In this document: one piece after another, positions 44,666 through 54,048 of the stretch | How positions within the stretch are numbered: position 1 is the first letter of the stretch | How the letters are laid out: each line of letters opens with the position of its first letter | From: Acinetobacter sp. Ac_5812 | GTDB lineage: Bacteria > Pseudomonadota > Gammaproteobacteria > Pseudomonadales > Moraxellaceae | Length of the DNA: 64,000 bases | Assembly (NCBI RefSeq): GCF_013072695.1 | Contig: NZ_LXUK01000022.1 | Span: 431,084 to 495,083 of the forward strand | Reading direction: 5' to 3' | Translations under genes and position numbers: made by a program | Notes under the pieces: generated by a model | Databases searched by the model: none | What the model was told of the DNA's origin: nothing | Seen by the model: the letters and a program-made list of their open reading frames with translations, nothing else

Positions 44666-44699
44666 CCGATGAATACTATTCTTTTTTAGGAGAATGATG

Positions 44700-45296
44700 A
44701 TGAACGCAGCAACAAAGCAAATGATTGCCAATAGCCTTTCTCAGCGTTTAAAGCAGGAAACAGCGGCAGAACATGAGCGTATGCACCAGTTAATGGCGCA
44801 AGCAGATGTATTCTCCAGCAAGGAGAAATACGCGCAATTTACCTTGTCGCAATATTATTTCCAGCAGGAAATTGAGCATCTTTTTGAACAAGAGGGGATC
44901 GCCGGACTGATTCCAGATTTGGGAATTCGTGGTCGCTCTCAACAAGCCTTCGATGACTTGCAGGATTTGGGTATTCAGCCCGCAGGTCAGACATTACAAA
45001 GTGCAGACGTTAAATTACCTGAGGCACTGGGTTGGATCTATGTGTCAGAAGGTTCAACTTTAGGTGCCGCATTTCTGTTTAAACAAGCGCAGAAGCAGTT
45101 AGGTTTCTCCGAAAACTTTGCAGCACGAAATCTGGCGGCTTACCCAGAAGGTCGGGCGAAAGTGTGGAAACGCTTTGTTGAAGCACTTGATGAGGCTGCT
45201 TTTGATCAGGTGCTTCAGGATCGTGTTGTACAAGGTGCGCTAGATGCCTTTGGCTATTTTGGTAAAGCATTGAATCAGCTCGACGAATTGAAATAA
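44700..45296 (+). CDS. hemO: Biliverdin-producing haem oxygenase
   Basis: About 198 residues of the bacterial HemO/BphO family: proximal His in KQETAAEHERMH (about His22), FTLSQYYFQQEIE, and the distal-helix YVSEGSTLGAAFLF (about 114-127). It opens captured haem to biliverdin, CO and iron in the cytoplasm. Three ATGs are in frame (44694, 44697, 44700); the last has the best spacing from AGGAGA. Last enzymatic step encoded in the locus. Confidence 0.87.
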   Translation: MNAATKQMIANSLSQRLKQETAAEHERMHQLMAQADVFSSKEKYAQFTLSQYYFQQEIEHLFEQEGIAGLIPDLGIRGRSQQAFDDLQDLGIQPAGQTLQSADVKLPEALGWIYVSEGSTLGAAFLFKQAQKQLGFSENFAARNLAAYPEGRAKVWKRFVEALDEAAFDQVLQDRVVQGALDAFGYFGKALNQLDELK

Positions 45297-45342
45297 GTGT
45301 TGAGGCAGTAAAAGCTTATTCAATATGGGGAACACTAATCGC

Positions 45343-45771
45343 ATGGATAATCAAATGAAAACAGATACCTTATCACCAACATCACAGCCAGCTAGCAAGT
45401 TAGCACGTTCAGTGTGGTGGCGATTATTGTTTATCTGTCTGGCTTGGCTATGCATCGGTTTAGGGATTCTTGGGATTTTTATTCCCGGCCTACCAACGGT
45501 TGATTTCATTCTGTTGGCAGTGTTCTTTGCCGCTCGAGGCTCTGAAAAGCTGCATCAATGGTTCCTCAACCATCGCTTAATAGGTCCAATCATCCAAGAT
45601 TGGCAAGAAAACCGACGTATCCCCAAAAAAGCAAAATATATCTCGACCGTCAGTATGAGTATTGCTGCTGGTATTATGATTTGGACCATTCCGCATCCGT
45701 GGGTGGTCTATCCACTAATTGCCTGTATGGTGGTTGTATTGCTCTGGATGTGGATGCGAGATAAAGATTGA
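45343..45771 (+). CDS. DUF454 (YbaN-like) inner-membrane protein
   Basis: About 142 residues with two or three TM helices and the DUF454 signature: GLGILGIFIPGLPTVDFILLA (about 40-60), FFAARGSEKLHQWFLNH, GPIIQDWQENR. It closes the haem locus in related genomes; its function is not known. ATG 45343 (GGGGAA upstream) or ATG 45325 are both possible. Confidence 0.8.
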   Translation: MDNQMKTDTLSPTSQPASKLARSVWWRLLFICLAWLCIGLGILGIFIPGLPTVDFILLAVFFAARGSEKLHQWFLNHRLIGPIIQDWQENRRIPKKAKYISTVSMSIAAGIMIWTIPHPWVVYPLIACMVVVLLWMWMRDKD

Positions 45772-45884
45772 GCGTGATTTAAGACCAAGATATCGAACAT
45801 TGCGCAGGTCTCATCGGCTTGCTCTTTTAACTATCGGTATAATAAAATTATCTCAATATTTTCTTCGGTTGTAAGATTGCTCAG

Positions 45885-46559
45885 ATGTACAAGGCTATAT
45901 TCTTTGATATTGATGATACTTTACTGAATTTTAGTGTCGCTAACCGCGCTGCATTTATTCAATCTTTTGCTGAATTTAATCTAGATCATGATGATTTGAC
46001 CTATTCAACCTATAAAGAGATTAATCATCATTTGTGGGAAAAGCAGAAGCTAGGTCAAATTACCGTACAAGATGTGATTAATAATCGATTTAAAGAATTA
46101 TTCCGAGCATTAAATGTTGAACTTAATCATGATCATTTCCGTGATAGTTTTCAGGGAAATTTAGCCAAAGAACATACGCTCGAAGCTGGTGCTGCTGAAG
46201 CTATTGATTATTTAAGTCAAAAATATAAGCTCTTTGCTGCATCAAACAGCATATTGAGTCAACAAAAAGCACGTTTAGGCTTGGCTGGTTTATTGCCACA
46301 TTTCTCTGATTTATATATTTCAGATGACATAGGCTATGAAAAACCAGATCAGCGTTTTTTTGAAACATGTCTGCATAGAAGCCAGATCGCTAAAGAAGAA
46401 GTCCTGTTCATTGGGGATAGCCTTGAAGCTGATATGAAAGGTGCTGCTTCTTGCCAGATCCCGACTTGTTGGTATAACCCGAAAAATCTACCGAACAAAT
46501 TAGCCTTAGATCTGACTCATACCATTCAACATTTATCTGATTTGGTCAGGATTTTATAA
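45885..46559 (+). CDS. HAD-superfamily phosphatase, YjjG-like
   Basis: 224 residues, HAD subfamily IA: motif I FFDIDDTLLNF (residues 6-16; nucleophile Asp8), motif II in AASNS (about 116), motif III K in YEKPDQRFF, motif IV GDSLEADMKG. The pattern resembles YjjG, a 5'-nucleotidase for non-canonical pyrimidine nucleotides; that substrate is inferred. The stop overlaps the convergent membrane protein gene by 6 bp. Confidence 0.84.
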   Translation: MYKAIFFDIDDTLLNFSVANRAAFIQSFAEFNLDHDDLTYSTYKEINHHLWEKQKLGQITVQDVINNRFKELFRALNVELNHDHFRDSFQGNLAKEHTLEAGAAEAIDYLSQKYKLFAASNSILSQQKARLGLAGLLPHFSDLYISDDIGYEKPDQRFFETCLHRSQIAKEEVLFIGDSLEADMKGAASCQIPTCWYNPKNLPNKLALDLTHTIQHLSDLVRIL

Positions 46560-46985
46560 ATCAATGCTTTCTGGCTGATGGGGTTTAAGATTAATTAAAA
46601 TCAGCCAGTAACAGACTGCTGGAATGAGGGCGATAAACCAAGCAAAAACATCAGCATAGACCAGCCACCATTGCTTCGGGAGTTGGCCTGTATGTCCCCA
46701 ACCTAAAAGAATAAAAAAGGGTGCCGCAACGACTAATGAGCCTAAGCAGATTGTGAGAAAATTTAGATATTGATATCGGTTTAAGACAAGCGAGAACAAG
46801 AATGAAAATGGAACGGTTAAAAGGCAATAAGCCAAATAAACCAGAAGATGTCCGACAATAACTGCAAATATTGAACCCAATTTATATTCATTGTTCATGA
46901 GGATAAATAGTACAGCCATAAAGCAAAGTAAGGGAATTGGAGCCAATAATAGCGATTTAAAAATGATCTTTTTGTTATATTTCAA
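46554..46985 (-). CDS. Unknown membrane protein with about four TM helices
   Basis: 143 residues. Hydrophobic segments at about 10-28, 36-60, 72-95 and 110-132 indicate a polytopic inner-membrane protein; no family is recognised. Single-gene transcript convergent with the phosphatase gene. Confidence 0.6.
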   Translation of the reverse strand: MKYNKKIIFKSLLLAPIPLLCFMAVLFILMNNEYKLGSIFAVIVGHLLVYLAYCLLTVPFSFLFSLVLNRYQYLNFLTICLGSLVVAAPFFILLGWGHTGQLPKQWWLVYADVFAWFIALIPAVCYWLILINLKPHQPESIDL

Positions 46986-47010
46986 ATGAAATTCCTTAAG
47001 TTGTTTGAAT

Positions 47011-47040
47011 TACATATTGCATAATTTTAATACATATTGC
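47011..47040. promoter_or_regulatory. Direct repeat upstream of the MFS transporter
   Basis: TACATATTGC occurs at 47011-47020 and 47031-47040, two exact copies with a 20-bp period, about 110 bp upstream of the transporter start and 25-55 bp upstream of the start of the minus-strand gene. Probably binding sites for an unidentified regulator. Confidence 0.42.
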
Positions 47041-47148
47041 GTAACTATATACGCTCTGCTAGTCTTTTTAGCGACTTAAAGGATATTTAAATCTATATTT
47101 GGAATTTTAGAACGATCAACTGGAAGAATCAAAAAAGGGAAGTTAAAA

Positions 47149-48411
47149 ATGTTAAAAGAGACCAATATAGAGACAGGCTCTTCAAAACAAGCAATCGTGA
47201 TTACACTCATACTCTGTTTCATTTTTGCCATTATTGAAGGATTTGATCTGCAATCTATGGGGGTTGCTGCACCGCGGATGAAAGCAGAAATGTTCTTAAA
47301 TAGTGCCGAGATGGGATGGGTATTTAGTGCCGCCGTGTTAGGAACATTACCTGGCGCATTGATTGCAGGACGAATTGCTGATTCGATAGGTCGTAAAAAG
47401 GTCTTTATTACTTCGATCGCCATTTTTGGTCTGATGTCTTTACTCACTCCTTTTACTAGGGACTTAAACTCCTTACTCTTAGTCCGTTTTCTGACCGGTT
47501 TGGGTATGGGGGGAGCTTTACCGATTGTTATTACGATGGTTTCTGAAGTGGTACCTGAAAAATATAAAGCAACAGCTGTCAGTGCCATGTATTGTGGTAT
47601 GCCAATCGGCGGTGTCTTAACCTCAGTGGTGGCTTTGTCTTTGACAGCAGATCACGAATGGCGTCATATCTTTTATATAGGTGGGATTGCACCCTTAATT
47701 CTGGTTCCTATTCTTATTTTATTTTTACCTGAATCAAAAGCTTATTTAAATAAAATCCCTCAGGCCACTACACAGAAACAAAGCGTGATCGACGTTTTAT
47801 TTGCGAAACCACGTGTTGTGGTGACGTCCACGCTATGGCTCAGCTTTTTTGGTACTTTGCTGGTTTTAGCATTGTTTCAGAACTGGTTACCGACCTTAAT
47901 CTCAGGACTAGGACTCAATAAACAACAAGCCAGTTATATTCAGATTGGTTTTAATTTGGGTGGTTCGATTGGGGTATTAATTTTAGGTTTGATGTTGGAT
48001 CGACTGAATAAATTCTTTATCGTTGCCAGTGTTTATACGGGCATTCTGGTTTCATTGATTGGTTTGGCCTATTCCAATAGCGCATCGAGTTTTATCTTGT
48101 TTGCGACAAGTTGCGGGATGTTTGTGATTGGGTGCCAGTCGATTTTATATACCTTAGCTGCAAAATATTATCCAACTGAAATGCGCGGAACAGGCGTGGG
48201 GGCTGCTGTTGCTGTAGGACGCTTAGGTGCTTTTGCTGGCCCGTTGGTAGCAGGTTATTTATTGGGTACAGGTCAAAGTGAAATTGTGGTGATTGCATCG
48301 AGTATTCCAATGATTTTATTGGCAGCAATTTCTGCATTAATTTTACTGCGTAAGCCGGAGCATTCAGTCAATCGGAAAGAACCTCTAGGCACCGTAACAT
48401 CTTCACTTTAA
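47149..48411 (+). CDS. MFS transporter, aromatic acid:H+ symporter-like
   Basis: 420 residues with 12 predicted TM helices. MFS motifs are visible: GFDLQSMGVAAP in TM1 (D in the AAHS DG-type motif), GRIADSIGRKKVF (about 77-89) and a second LMLDRLNKFF loop. It resembles PcaK/BenK/MucK transporters of aromatic acids. No degradation genes are nearby, so the substrate is open. Start ATG 47149 has AAAGGGAAG upstream. Confidence 0.85.
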   Translation: MLKETNIETGSSKQAIVITLILCFIFAIIEGFDLQSMGVAAPRMKAEMFLNSAEMGWVFSAAVLGTLPGALIAGRIADSIGRKKVFITSIAIFGLMSLLTPFTRDLNSLLLVRFLTGLGMGGALPIVITMVSEVVPEKYKATAVSAMYCGMPIGGVLTSVVALSLTADHEWRHIFYIGGIAPLILVPILILFLPESKAYLNKIPQATTQKQSVIDVLFAKPRVVVTSTLWLSFFGTLLVLALFQNWLPTLISGLGLNKQQASYIQIGFNLGGSIGVLILGLMLDRLNKFFIVASVYTGILVSLIGLAYSNSASSFILFATSCGMFVIGCQSILYTLAAKYYPTEMRGTGVGAAVAVGRLGAFAGPLVAGYLLGTGQSEIVVIASSIPMILLAAISALILLRKPEHSVNRKEPLGTVTSSL

Positions 48412-48424
48412 ACATAGCGTAAAA

Positions 48425-48451
48425 CCTTGACGGTAAAATAAACCGTCAAGG
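48425..48451 (-). terminator. Terminator between MFS and SRPBCC genes
   Basis: A 10-bp perfect stem (CCTTGACGGT with ACCGTCAAGG) and 7-base loop. On the minus strand it is followed by TTTTAC, so it mainly serves the SRPBCC gene. Confidence 0.7.
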
Positions 48452-48469
48452 AGAGGCTTCTGAGCAGCA

Positions 48470-48901
48470 TTAAAACTTTAGCTTTTTAAGCCCACGATTG
48501 ATCCCGTTTTGTAGTGCTGCTTTAATAATTGGGCCAATAAAAGGAACACGTCCTTTAAAGCTAATAGTGTAATCCAATCGAGTGCGATTCGCGCCTAAAT
48601 CACTAAACTTCATGATTCCTCGATGCGCTTTAATTGGACTAATACCACTGGTAATTGCATATTCAATCAATTCATTTTCTTGATAGACCAAGTTGGTTTC
48701 AACAAAAGAAGGGGCTAAAGGGATAGACAGTTTACGAGCAGAACCCACGCCATTTCGTGCATCCTTACCATTACTGATCCGAGTAATTTTTGCAGGTGCA
48801 AAGATTTTACTGAGGTTTTCATGTTCACTAAGAACGGCAAAGACCTTATCTACTGGCGCATTGAATTCTTGTGTTATCTTAACTTGTTGTGTTTTTAGCA
48901 T
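48470..48901 (-). CDS. SRPBCC/polyketide-cyclase-like protein
   Basis: 143 residues with the START-like pattern: ITQEFNAPVDKVFAVLSEHENLSKIF near the N-terminus, a central FVETN strand, and a long amphipathic C-terminal helix (FIGPIIKAALQNGINRGLKKLKF). These proteins bind hydrophobic ligands; no catalytic role is evident. No signal peptide. Confidence 0.75.
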   Translation of the reverse strand: MLKTQQVKITQEFNAPVDKVFAVLSEHENLSKIFAPAKITRISNGKDARNGVGSARKLSIPLAPSFVETNLVYQENELIEYAITSGISPIKAHRGIMKFSDLGANRTRLDYTISFKGRVPFIGPIIKAALQNGINRGLKKLKF

Positions 48902-49061
48902 ATTGGAACCCTTCCAAATAAATTGACATAGTGTATTGTCAGTATTTAGATATTAGCATGTATTTTGTCCATTCTGAATTTTACTTGGTCGGAAATTCGC
49001 ATGCTTTTCTATACAATTCAGTCATATCTATTTTCGGACTGAGGATGGTCGACATTTCATA

Positions 49062-50099
49062 TTATGATTGTTTTCTTTCTTTGAGTGATTGGCTGGGTGC
49101 AACGCCAGTCCAACGTTTATAAGCTTGTGAAAAAGTAGATAAATCAGAAAAACCAAGTTGCTCAGCGACCTGTGTGAGGCTTAACTTTCCTGATAAAAGT
49201 TCATTGGCACGTTGATGTAATACTTCATTTTGAATCAAGCGAAATGAACTGTTTTCCTCTTGTAAGCGCCTTTTTAAGGTGCGTTCACTGATATGCAATT
49301 TGCTGGCAATGTCAGGCAGGGTAAGAAGCTTGCCGGACGGTGCATTGCTTAAAAAGTCATGGACAATCATGGTAGTGGTCAAAGTGGTATGCCGTTGACT
49401 AATCAGTTCCGAACATAAACGTTCGCACATGGCCGCAGTATTCGCATTGGCATGCGGTAGTGGTTGATTTAATTGAGCAGCATCGAACTTTAATTCATTG
49501 CTTTTTTGCTCAAATAAAATCGGTGCTGCTAAAAAATGCTGCGGAAGCTCTGCTAAAGATTGCTGTGGTTGAGGGTTTTTAAGATGAAAGGCATCAAACT
49601 GAAAGCAAGCTTCATAAATATCGCTAATGACCCTTGAAGTCGCTGCCATGGCACGTGCAATGACAAACTGCTGTAATTCTATTGAGAGGCTCGCGGGTTC
49701 AGTAAAATGAATAATAGCCTGTTGTTTTTCCAGACGGAAACTGATTTTAACAAAGGTATAAGTCAGGGGGAGATAACGTTTTGCCAATTTAAAAGCATCT
49801 AAGCCTGTTGCACTACTCATGAGTGCATAACCCAAAATGCCATAAGTGGTCAATTTATGCTGGAAGCCAACAATCAAGCCCAAAGTTGTTGTATCGATTG
49901 CCAAGTGCTGAGTTAAATTTGTAATCACGGCAATTTCTTGCTCAGCGCTCACAACACAGTTGGCATCATTTAATCTGTTCAGGTTTAATCCAGTTCCAAG
50001 CAAGAGTAAGCTTTTCTGTAGATGATGACGTTCAGCTAATTCGAGTAACAATTGCACACTGGAAGGTGCACGTAAATAATCTTGAAACTCAAACATCAA
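49062..50099 (-). CDS. AraC-family transcriptional regulator (arabinose-binding-like)
   Basis: 345 residues, same architecture as the regulator at 3422: N-terminal ligand domain (GLIVGFQHKLTTYGILGYALMSS) and a C-terminal AraC HTH (about 245-340; SKLHISERTLKRRLQEENSSFR, ending SDLSTFSQAYKRWTGVAPSQ). Divergent from the exported alpha/beta hydrolase, which it probably regulates. Confidence 0.86.
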   Translation of the reverse strand: MMFEFQDYLRAPSSVQLLLELAERHHLQKSLLLLGTGLNLNRLNDANCVVSAEQEIAVITNLTQHLAIDTTTLGLIVGFQHKLTTYGILGYALMSSATGLDAFKLAKRYLPLTYTFVKISFRLEKQQAIIHFTEPASLSIELQQFVIARAMAATSRVISDIYEACFQFDAFHLKNPQPQQSLAELPQHFLAAPILFEQKSNELKFDAAQLNQPLPHANANTAAMCERLCSELISQRHTTLTTTMIVHDFLSNAPSGKLLTLPDIASKLHISERTLKRRLQEENSSFRLIQNEVLHQRANELLSGKLSLTQVAEQLGFSDLSTFSQAYKRWTGVAPSQSLKERKQS

Positions 50100-50178
50100 T
50101 TGGCCTAAATACTAAAATCTATGTCCCAATCTAGCATGGCTGTATCGTCGCTAAAAGCCTAGGATTTGATTATCCGAT

Positions 50179-51276
50179 ATGAGGCAACAACAAGATATGA
50201 ATACCATTCAATATATAAATTCGGTCAGTTTGGTACGTCAATATATCCAAAAATTAGGTGTAGGCATTTTGGTGATGTGTGCTGTCGGTAGTTCTTTTGC
50301 CAAAGAAATAGAAATGGGAGACTCCGCAATGACTTATCAAAATCAAATCGCTTGGCAACAAATTGAGCAATTCCTTCCACAGCAGTTCCACATTGCCAAA
50401 GAACAGTTACCAAAAGAAGAGTGGTGGGCATGGAAAGGCAACAATATTCATTTAGATACCTATCGAAATCCGAATGCAAAAATCAAAGTCATTCTATTTC
50501 ATGGTGTTGGTACCAATGGTCGTCAAATGTCGATGATTCTCGGTAAGCCTTTGGCCGATCGTGGTTATGAAACCATTGCGATTGATATGCCAGGTTATGG
50601 TATGACCCAAGTCGGCAAAGGCAACTTGATTCGATATGAAGATTGGGTACAGGCAGGCAGCGACCTAATTGATCTTGAATTGGCCAAAGATAATCGCCCA
50701 ATTGTACTTTATGGTTTGAGTGCTGGTGGAATGTTGACATACCATGTTGCAGCTAAAAATAAGAAAGTAAAAGCCATTGTGGGAATGACCTTTCTTGATA
50801 CAAGTAACCAAGTGGTGAAAGACACGGTTGCAAGTAACTTATTTATGAGCCGTGTCGGTACGCCTTTAGCACATTGGAGTGCAAAGACACCATTGGCTTC
50901 AATGCGTTTTCCGATGAGCTGGGCCAGTAAAATGAGCACTTTAGTGAATAACAAAGCAGCTTTAAAGGTCTTTATGAAAGATAAAACCTCAGCGGGTAAC
51001 GCTGTTTCATTGGCCTTTTTAGATTCATATATTCACTATAAACCAGAGGTAACAGCTGAAGATTTTGATGTGAGTCCAATTTTATTGACTCAACCTGCCC
51101 AAGACCGTTGGACTCCGCTGGATTTAAGTACACCTTTTCTAAGCCGCATCCATAAGGTGCCTGTTAAAACTGTGATGTTGGAAAATGCAGGGCATTACCC
51201 TTTAGAACAACCGGGTTTATCGCAAATGGTGGATGCGATTGATCAGTTTTACCAAAGCACAATAAATAAAAAGTAA
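50179..51276 (+). CDS. Exported alpha/beta hydrolase
   Basis: 365 residues: N-terminal hydrophobic signal (about 25-42, ending SSFA/KE), then an alpha/beta-hydrolase fold: oxyanion motif ILFHGVGTNGRQM (about 106-118), nucleophile Ser in YGLSAGG (about 177), acid in QPAQDRWTPLD, and catalytic His in ENAGHYPLEQP. A carboxylesterase or lipase is likely. Start could also be ATG 50197. A strong terminator follows. Confidence 0.82.
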   Translation: MRQQQDMNTIQYINSVSLVRQYIQKLGVGILVMCAVGSSFAKEIEMGDSAMTYQNQIAWQQIEQFLPQQFHIAKEQLPKEEWWAWKGNNIHLDTYRNPNAKIKVILFHGVGTNGRQMSMILGKPLADRGYETIAIDMPGYGMTQVGKGNLIRYEDWVQAGSDLIDLELAKDNRPIVLYGLSAGGMLTYHVAAKNKKVKAIVGMTFLDTSNQVVKDTVASNLFMSRVGTPLAHWSAKTPLASMRFPMSWASKMSTLVNNKAALKVFMKDKTSAGNAVSLAFLDSYIHYKPEVTAEDFDVSPILLTQPAQDRWTPLDLSTPFLSRIHKVPVKTVMLENAGHYPLEQPGLSQMVDAIDQFYQSTINKK

Positions 51277-51293
51277 CCCATCACTTGCGAATA

Positions 51294-51323
51294 AAAAGAC
51301 TATACCGAGGTATAGTCTTTTGA
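51294..51323. terminator. Terminator between the hydrolase and cytochrome bd genes
   Basis: A 12-bp perfect stem (AAAAGACTATAC with GTATAGTCTTTT), 4-base loop; symmetric A/T flanks allow termination from both sides. Confidence 0.87.
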
Positions 51324-51343
51324 ATTAAATTTAAAATTTCAGC

Positions 51344-51451
51344 TTAATAAGCGAGTTTTAACAATATTCTAAAGAACATGGCAATCACCAATAAACCGAA
51401 GAATCCAGCGAGCCAAAGTACGATAAACCATTGTGTCTTAGATAGTTTCAT
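51344..51451 (-). CDS. DUF2474/CydX-like small third subunit of the bd oxidase
   Basis: A 35-residue single-TM protein beginning MKLSKTQWFIVLWLAGFF, charged at the N-terminus and ending LKLAY. It is preceded by AGGAGG and lies 11 bp after cydB. Size, position and topology match the small subunit (DUF2474) found with CioAB-type oxidases, which stabilises the haem site. Confidence 0.75.
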   Translation of the reverse strand: MKLSKTQWFIVLWLAGFFGLLVIAMFFRILLKLAY

Positions 51452-51462
51452 GACATTACCTC

Positions 51463-52467
51463 CTAGTGGTAACCCGTATCACCAACCCGTACTTTATCTC
51501 TAAACACCCAGTACGATAGAATGGTATAGCCGATAATGATCGGAATCAGTATCACAGCACCAACTAAGGCAAACTTCTGACTGGAATATGGTGCAGCAGC
51601 TTGCCAAATGGTGACCGAAGGCGGAATGATATTCGGCCAGAGACTGATCACAAAACCCGTAAAGGCCAAGAACACTAAAGCCAAGGTAAAGATAAACGGT
51701 TTTAACTCTTGGCGTTGTTTACATGCTTTTAAAATCAGGAATGTAAAGAGTAAGACCAAGATGGGTACTGGGCTAAAATACAGTAGATTTGGTAGGGCAA
51801 ACCAGCGCGCTGCAATTTCAGGATGAGTTAGCGGTGTATATAAACTCACCCCAGCAAAGACCACAAATAGTAAGATGATCAATTTTGGCATCATCGCGTA
51901 CATCTGGTCTTGTAATTCATGATCGGTTTTCATAATCAGCCAGCCACAGCCCAATGCCGCATACATAGCAACCACACCTAGTCCAGTGAATAAGGCGAAA
52001 GGAGTCAGCCAATCCAAGCCTGAACCAGAGAAAATACCATTGGTGGTTTGAATCCCTTGAATATAAGCCCCTAAAATCACACCTTGCAGGAAGCTGGCTA
52101 GAATTGATCCCCAAATAAAAGCTTGATCCCATAAATATTTGGTGCGATTGGCTTTAAAACGGAACTCAAAAGCAACACCACGGAAAATCAATGCAATCAC
52201 CATCAGGGTAATCGGCATATACAAAGCAGAAAGCACTGTTGAATAGACTAGTGGGAAGGCGGCAAATAAACCCGCACCACCGAGTACCATCCACGTTTCA
52301 TTGCCATCCCATACGGGTGCGACGGTATTCATCATCACATCACGTTCTTCGCTGCTTTTAATGAACGGAAATAGAATACCAATGCCGAGATCAAAACCAT
52401 CCAGAATGACATAGATCAGAACACCGAGACCGATAATGCCAACCCAAATCAGAGATAAATCAATCAT
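51463..52467 (-). CDS. cydB: Cytochrome bd-type quinol oxidase subunit II
   Basis: 334 residues, about eight to nine TM helices with conserved GxDLGIGIL-type segment (GFDLGIGILFPF), ETWMVLGGAGLFAAFP and a C-terminal WVFRDKV. It pairs with CydA to oxidise quinol and reduce O2 without pumping protons. ATG 52467 after AGGAGAAG is preferred over upstream in-frame starts inside cydA; the genes overlap by 8 bp. Confidence 0.92.
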   Translation of the reverse strand: MIDLSLIWVGIIGLGVLIYVILDGFDLGIGILFPFIKSSEERDVMMNTVAPVWDGNETWMVLGGAGLFAAFPLVYSTVLSALYMPITLMVIALIFRGVAFEFRFKANRTKYLWDQAFIWGSILASFLQGVILGAYIQGIQTTNGIFSGSGLDWLTPFALFTGLGVVAMYAALGCGWLIMKTDHELQDQMYAMMPKLIILLFVVFAGVSLYTPLTHPEIAARWFALPNLLYFSPVPILVLLFTFLILKACKQRQELKPFIFTLALVFLAFTGFVISLWPNIIPPSVTIWQAAAPYSSQKFALVGAVILIPIIIGYTILSYWVFRDKVRVGDTGYH

Positions 52468-53902
52468 GGTGCTTCTCCTTGTTTGGGTCTTGTTGATCAA
52501 TGCTTTCATCAACTGCACTTAATGGACGCATTGGTGTTTTGAAATGCCCATGACCTGCGGGCTCAAGATCCACAGCCTCAACAAATTGCGGGCCTTTATG
52601 CATCAGTTTCAGCATATAGTAGATCCCGATACCAAACACAACACAGTACACCACCACAAAGATAATCAGGGTGAGACCGACTTGTTCGGCGGAAACAGGA
52701 GAAAGCGCATCTTTGGTGCGCATTACCCCGTAGACCACCCAAGGCTGGCGACCAACTTCAGTGGTAAACCAACCTGCGAGTACAGCAATAAATCCTGACG
52801 GACCCATCACTAATGCAAAGCGGTGAAACCATTTGCTTTCAAAAAGCTTTCCAGTTTTTCTGAGCCAAGCACCAGCGAAGGCAAGCAAAAGCATGAGCAT
52901 ACCTAAGCCCACCATGATGCGGAAACTCCAGAACACAATGGTTGAGTTTGGTCGGTCTTCTGGGGCGAAGTCTTTTAAGCCTTTGACCGTGCCATCCATA
53001 GAGTGGGTTAAGATCAGACTGCCTAGATTTGGAATTGCAATGGCGTATTTGGTGCGTTCTTCTTGCATATCCGGAACACCAAATAGGTATAGCGGCATCC
53101 CTTCATCATAGTTGGTCTCCCAATGTCCTTCCATTGCGGCAAGTTTGGCAGGTTGATGTTCTAAAGTATTCAAGCCATGCGCATCACCAACAAATACTTG
53201 TAAAGGTGCCAAGACCAGAATGAGCCACATTGCCATTGAGAATGAGGTCTTGACCAAGGCATCACGACGGCCTTTGAGTAAATGCCAAGCCGCTGTTGCA
53301 GCAACGAGTAGCGCTGCAACCATAAAGGCTGCAATTGCCATATGCACAAGTCGGTAAGGGAAAGATGGATTAAAGACGATTGCCCACCAATCGGTTGGCA
53401 CAATAATGCCATTCTCAATGGCAAAACCTTGAGGCGTTTGCATCCAACTGTTGGAGGACAAAATCCAGAACATGGAGATACAGGTACCGATCGCAACCAT
53501 CAAGGTGGCAAAGAAATGCGCTTTGGGACTGACGCGTCCCCAACCAAACAACATGATGCCGAGGAAACCTGCTTCCAAGAAGAAGGCACTCAATACTTCA
53601 TAGGTGAGTAAAGGCCCTGTCACGCTTCCCGCAACACGGGAAAATTCGCTCCAGTTGGTCCCAAACTGGTAACTCATGACCACGCCTGAAACAACGCCCA
53701 TACCAAAAGCAACTGCGAAAATTTTGACCCAGTACTTAAACAGATCTTTATAAATCGGATCTTTGGTTCGTAGCCAACGCCATTCTAAAACTGCTAAAAA
53801 GCTGGCCAATCCGATCGAAATGGCAGGAAAGATAATATGGAAAGAAACGGTAAAGGCAAATTGTATGCGTGCCAGTTCGAGTGCGGTAAAACCTAAAGTC
53901 AT
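52460..53902 (-). CDS. cydA: Cytochrome bd-type quinol oxidase subunit I
   Basis: 480 residues with the CydA pattern: ARIQFAFTVSFHIIFPA near the start (haem b595 His18-region), Q-loop region, GRQPWVVYGVMRT (about 388-400). It is shorter than E. coli CydA and has the short Q-loop of the cyanide-insensitive (CioA) branch, consistent with the DUF2474 subunit. ATG 53902 with GAGGTG upstream. Operon cydA-cydB-DUF2474. Confidence 0.92.
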   Translation of the reverse strand: MTLGFTALELARIQFAFTVSFHIIFPAISIGLASFLAVLEWRWLRTKDPIYKDLFKYWVKIFAVAFGMGVVSGVVMSYQFGTNWSEFSRVAGSVTGPLLTYEVLSAFFLEAGFLGIMLFGWGRVSPKAHFFATLMVAIGTCISMFWILSSNSWMQTPQGFAIENGIIVPTDWWAIVFNPSFPYRLVHMAIAAFMVAALLVAATAAWHLLKGRRDALVKTSFSMAMWLILVLAPLQVFVGDAHGLNTLEHQPAKLAAMEGHWETNYDEGMPLYLFGVPDMQEERTKYAIAIPNLGSLILTHSMDGTVKGLKDFAPEDRPNSTIVFWSFRIMVGLGMLMLLLAFAGAWLRKTGKLFESKWFHRFALVMGPSGFIAVLAGWFTTEVGRQPWVVYGVMRTKDALSPVSAEQVGLTLIIFVVVYCVVFGIGIYYMLKLMHKGPQFVEAVDLEPAGHGHFKTPMRPLSAVDESIDQQDPNKEKHHD

Positions 53903-54048
53903 GACCACACCTCATCTTGTAACTGATGAGCTAAAGGTATAGCTACAGATGTTCCTACCAATTTACAGGTATGATTAAAAAAACAAAACATTACTCTAAT
54001 CTCTTGAAAATATAAGTTTTTCAAAACCCAACAGTTTTGAGCTTCAAG

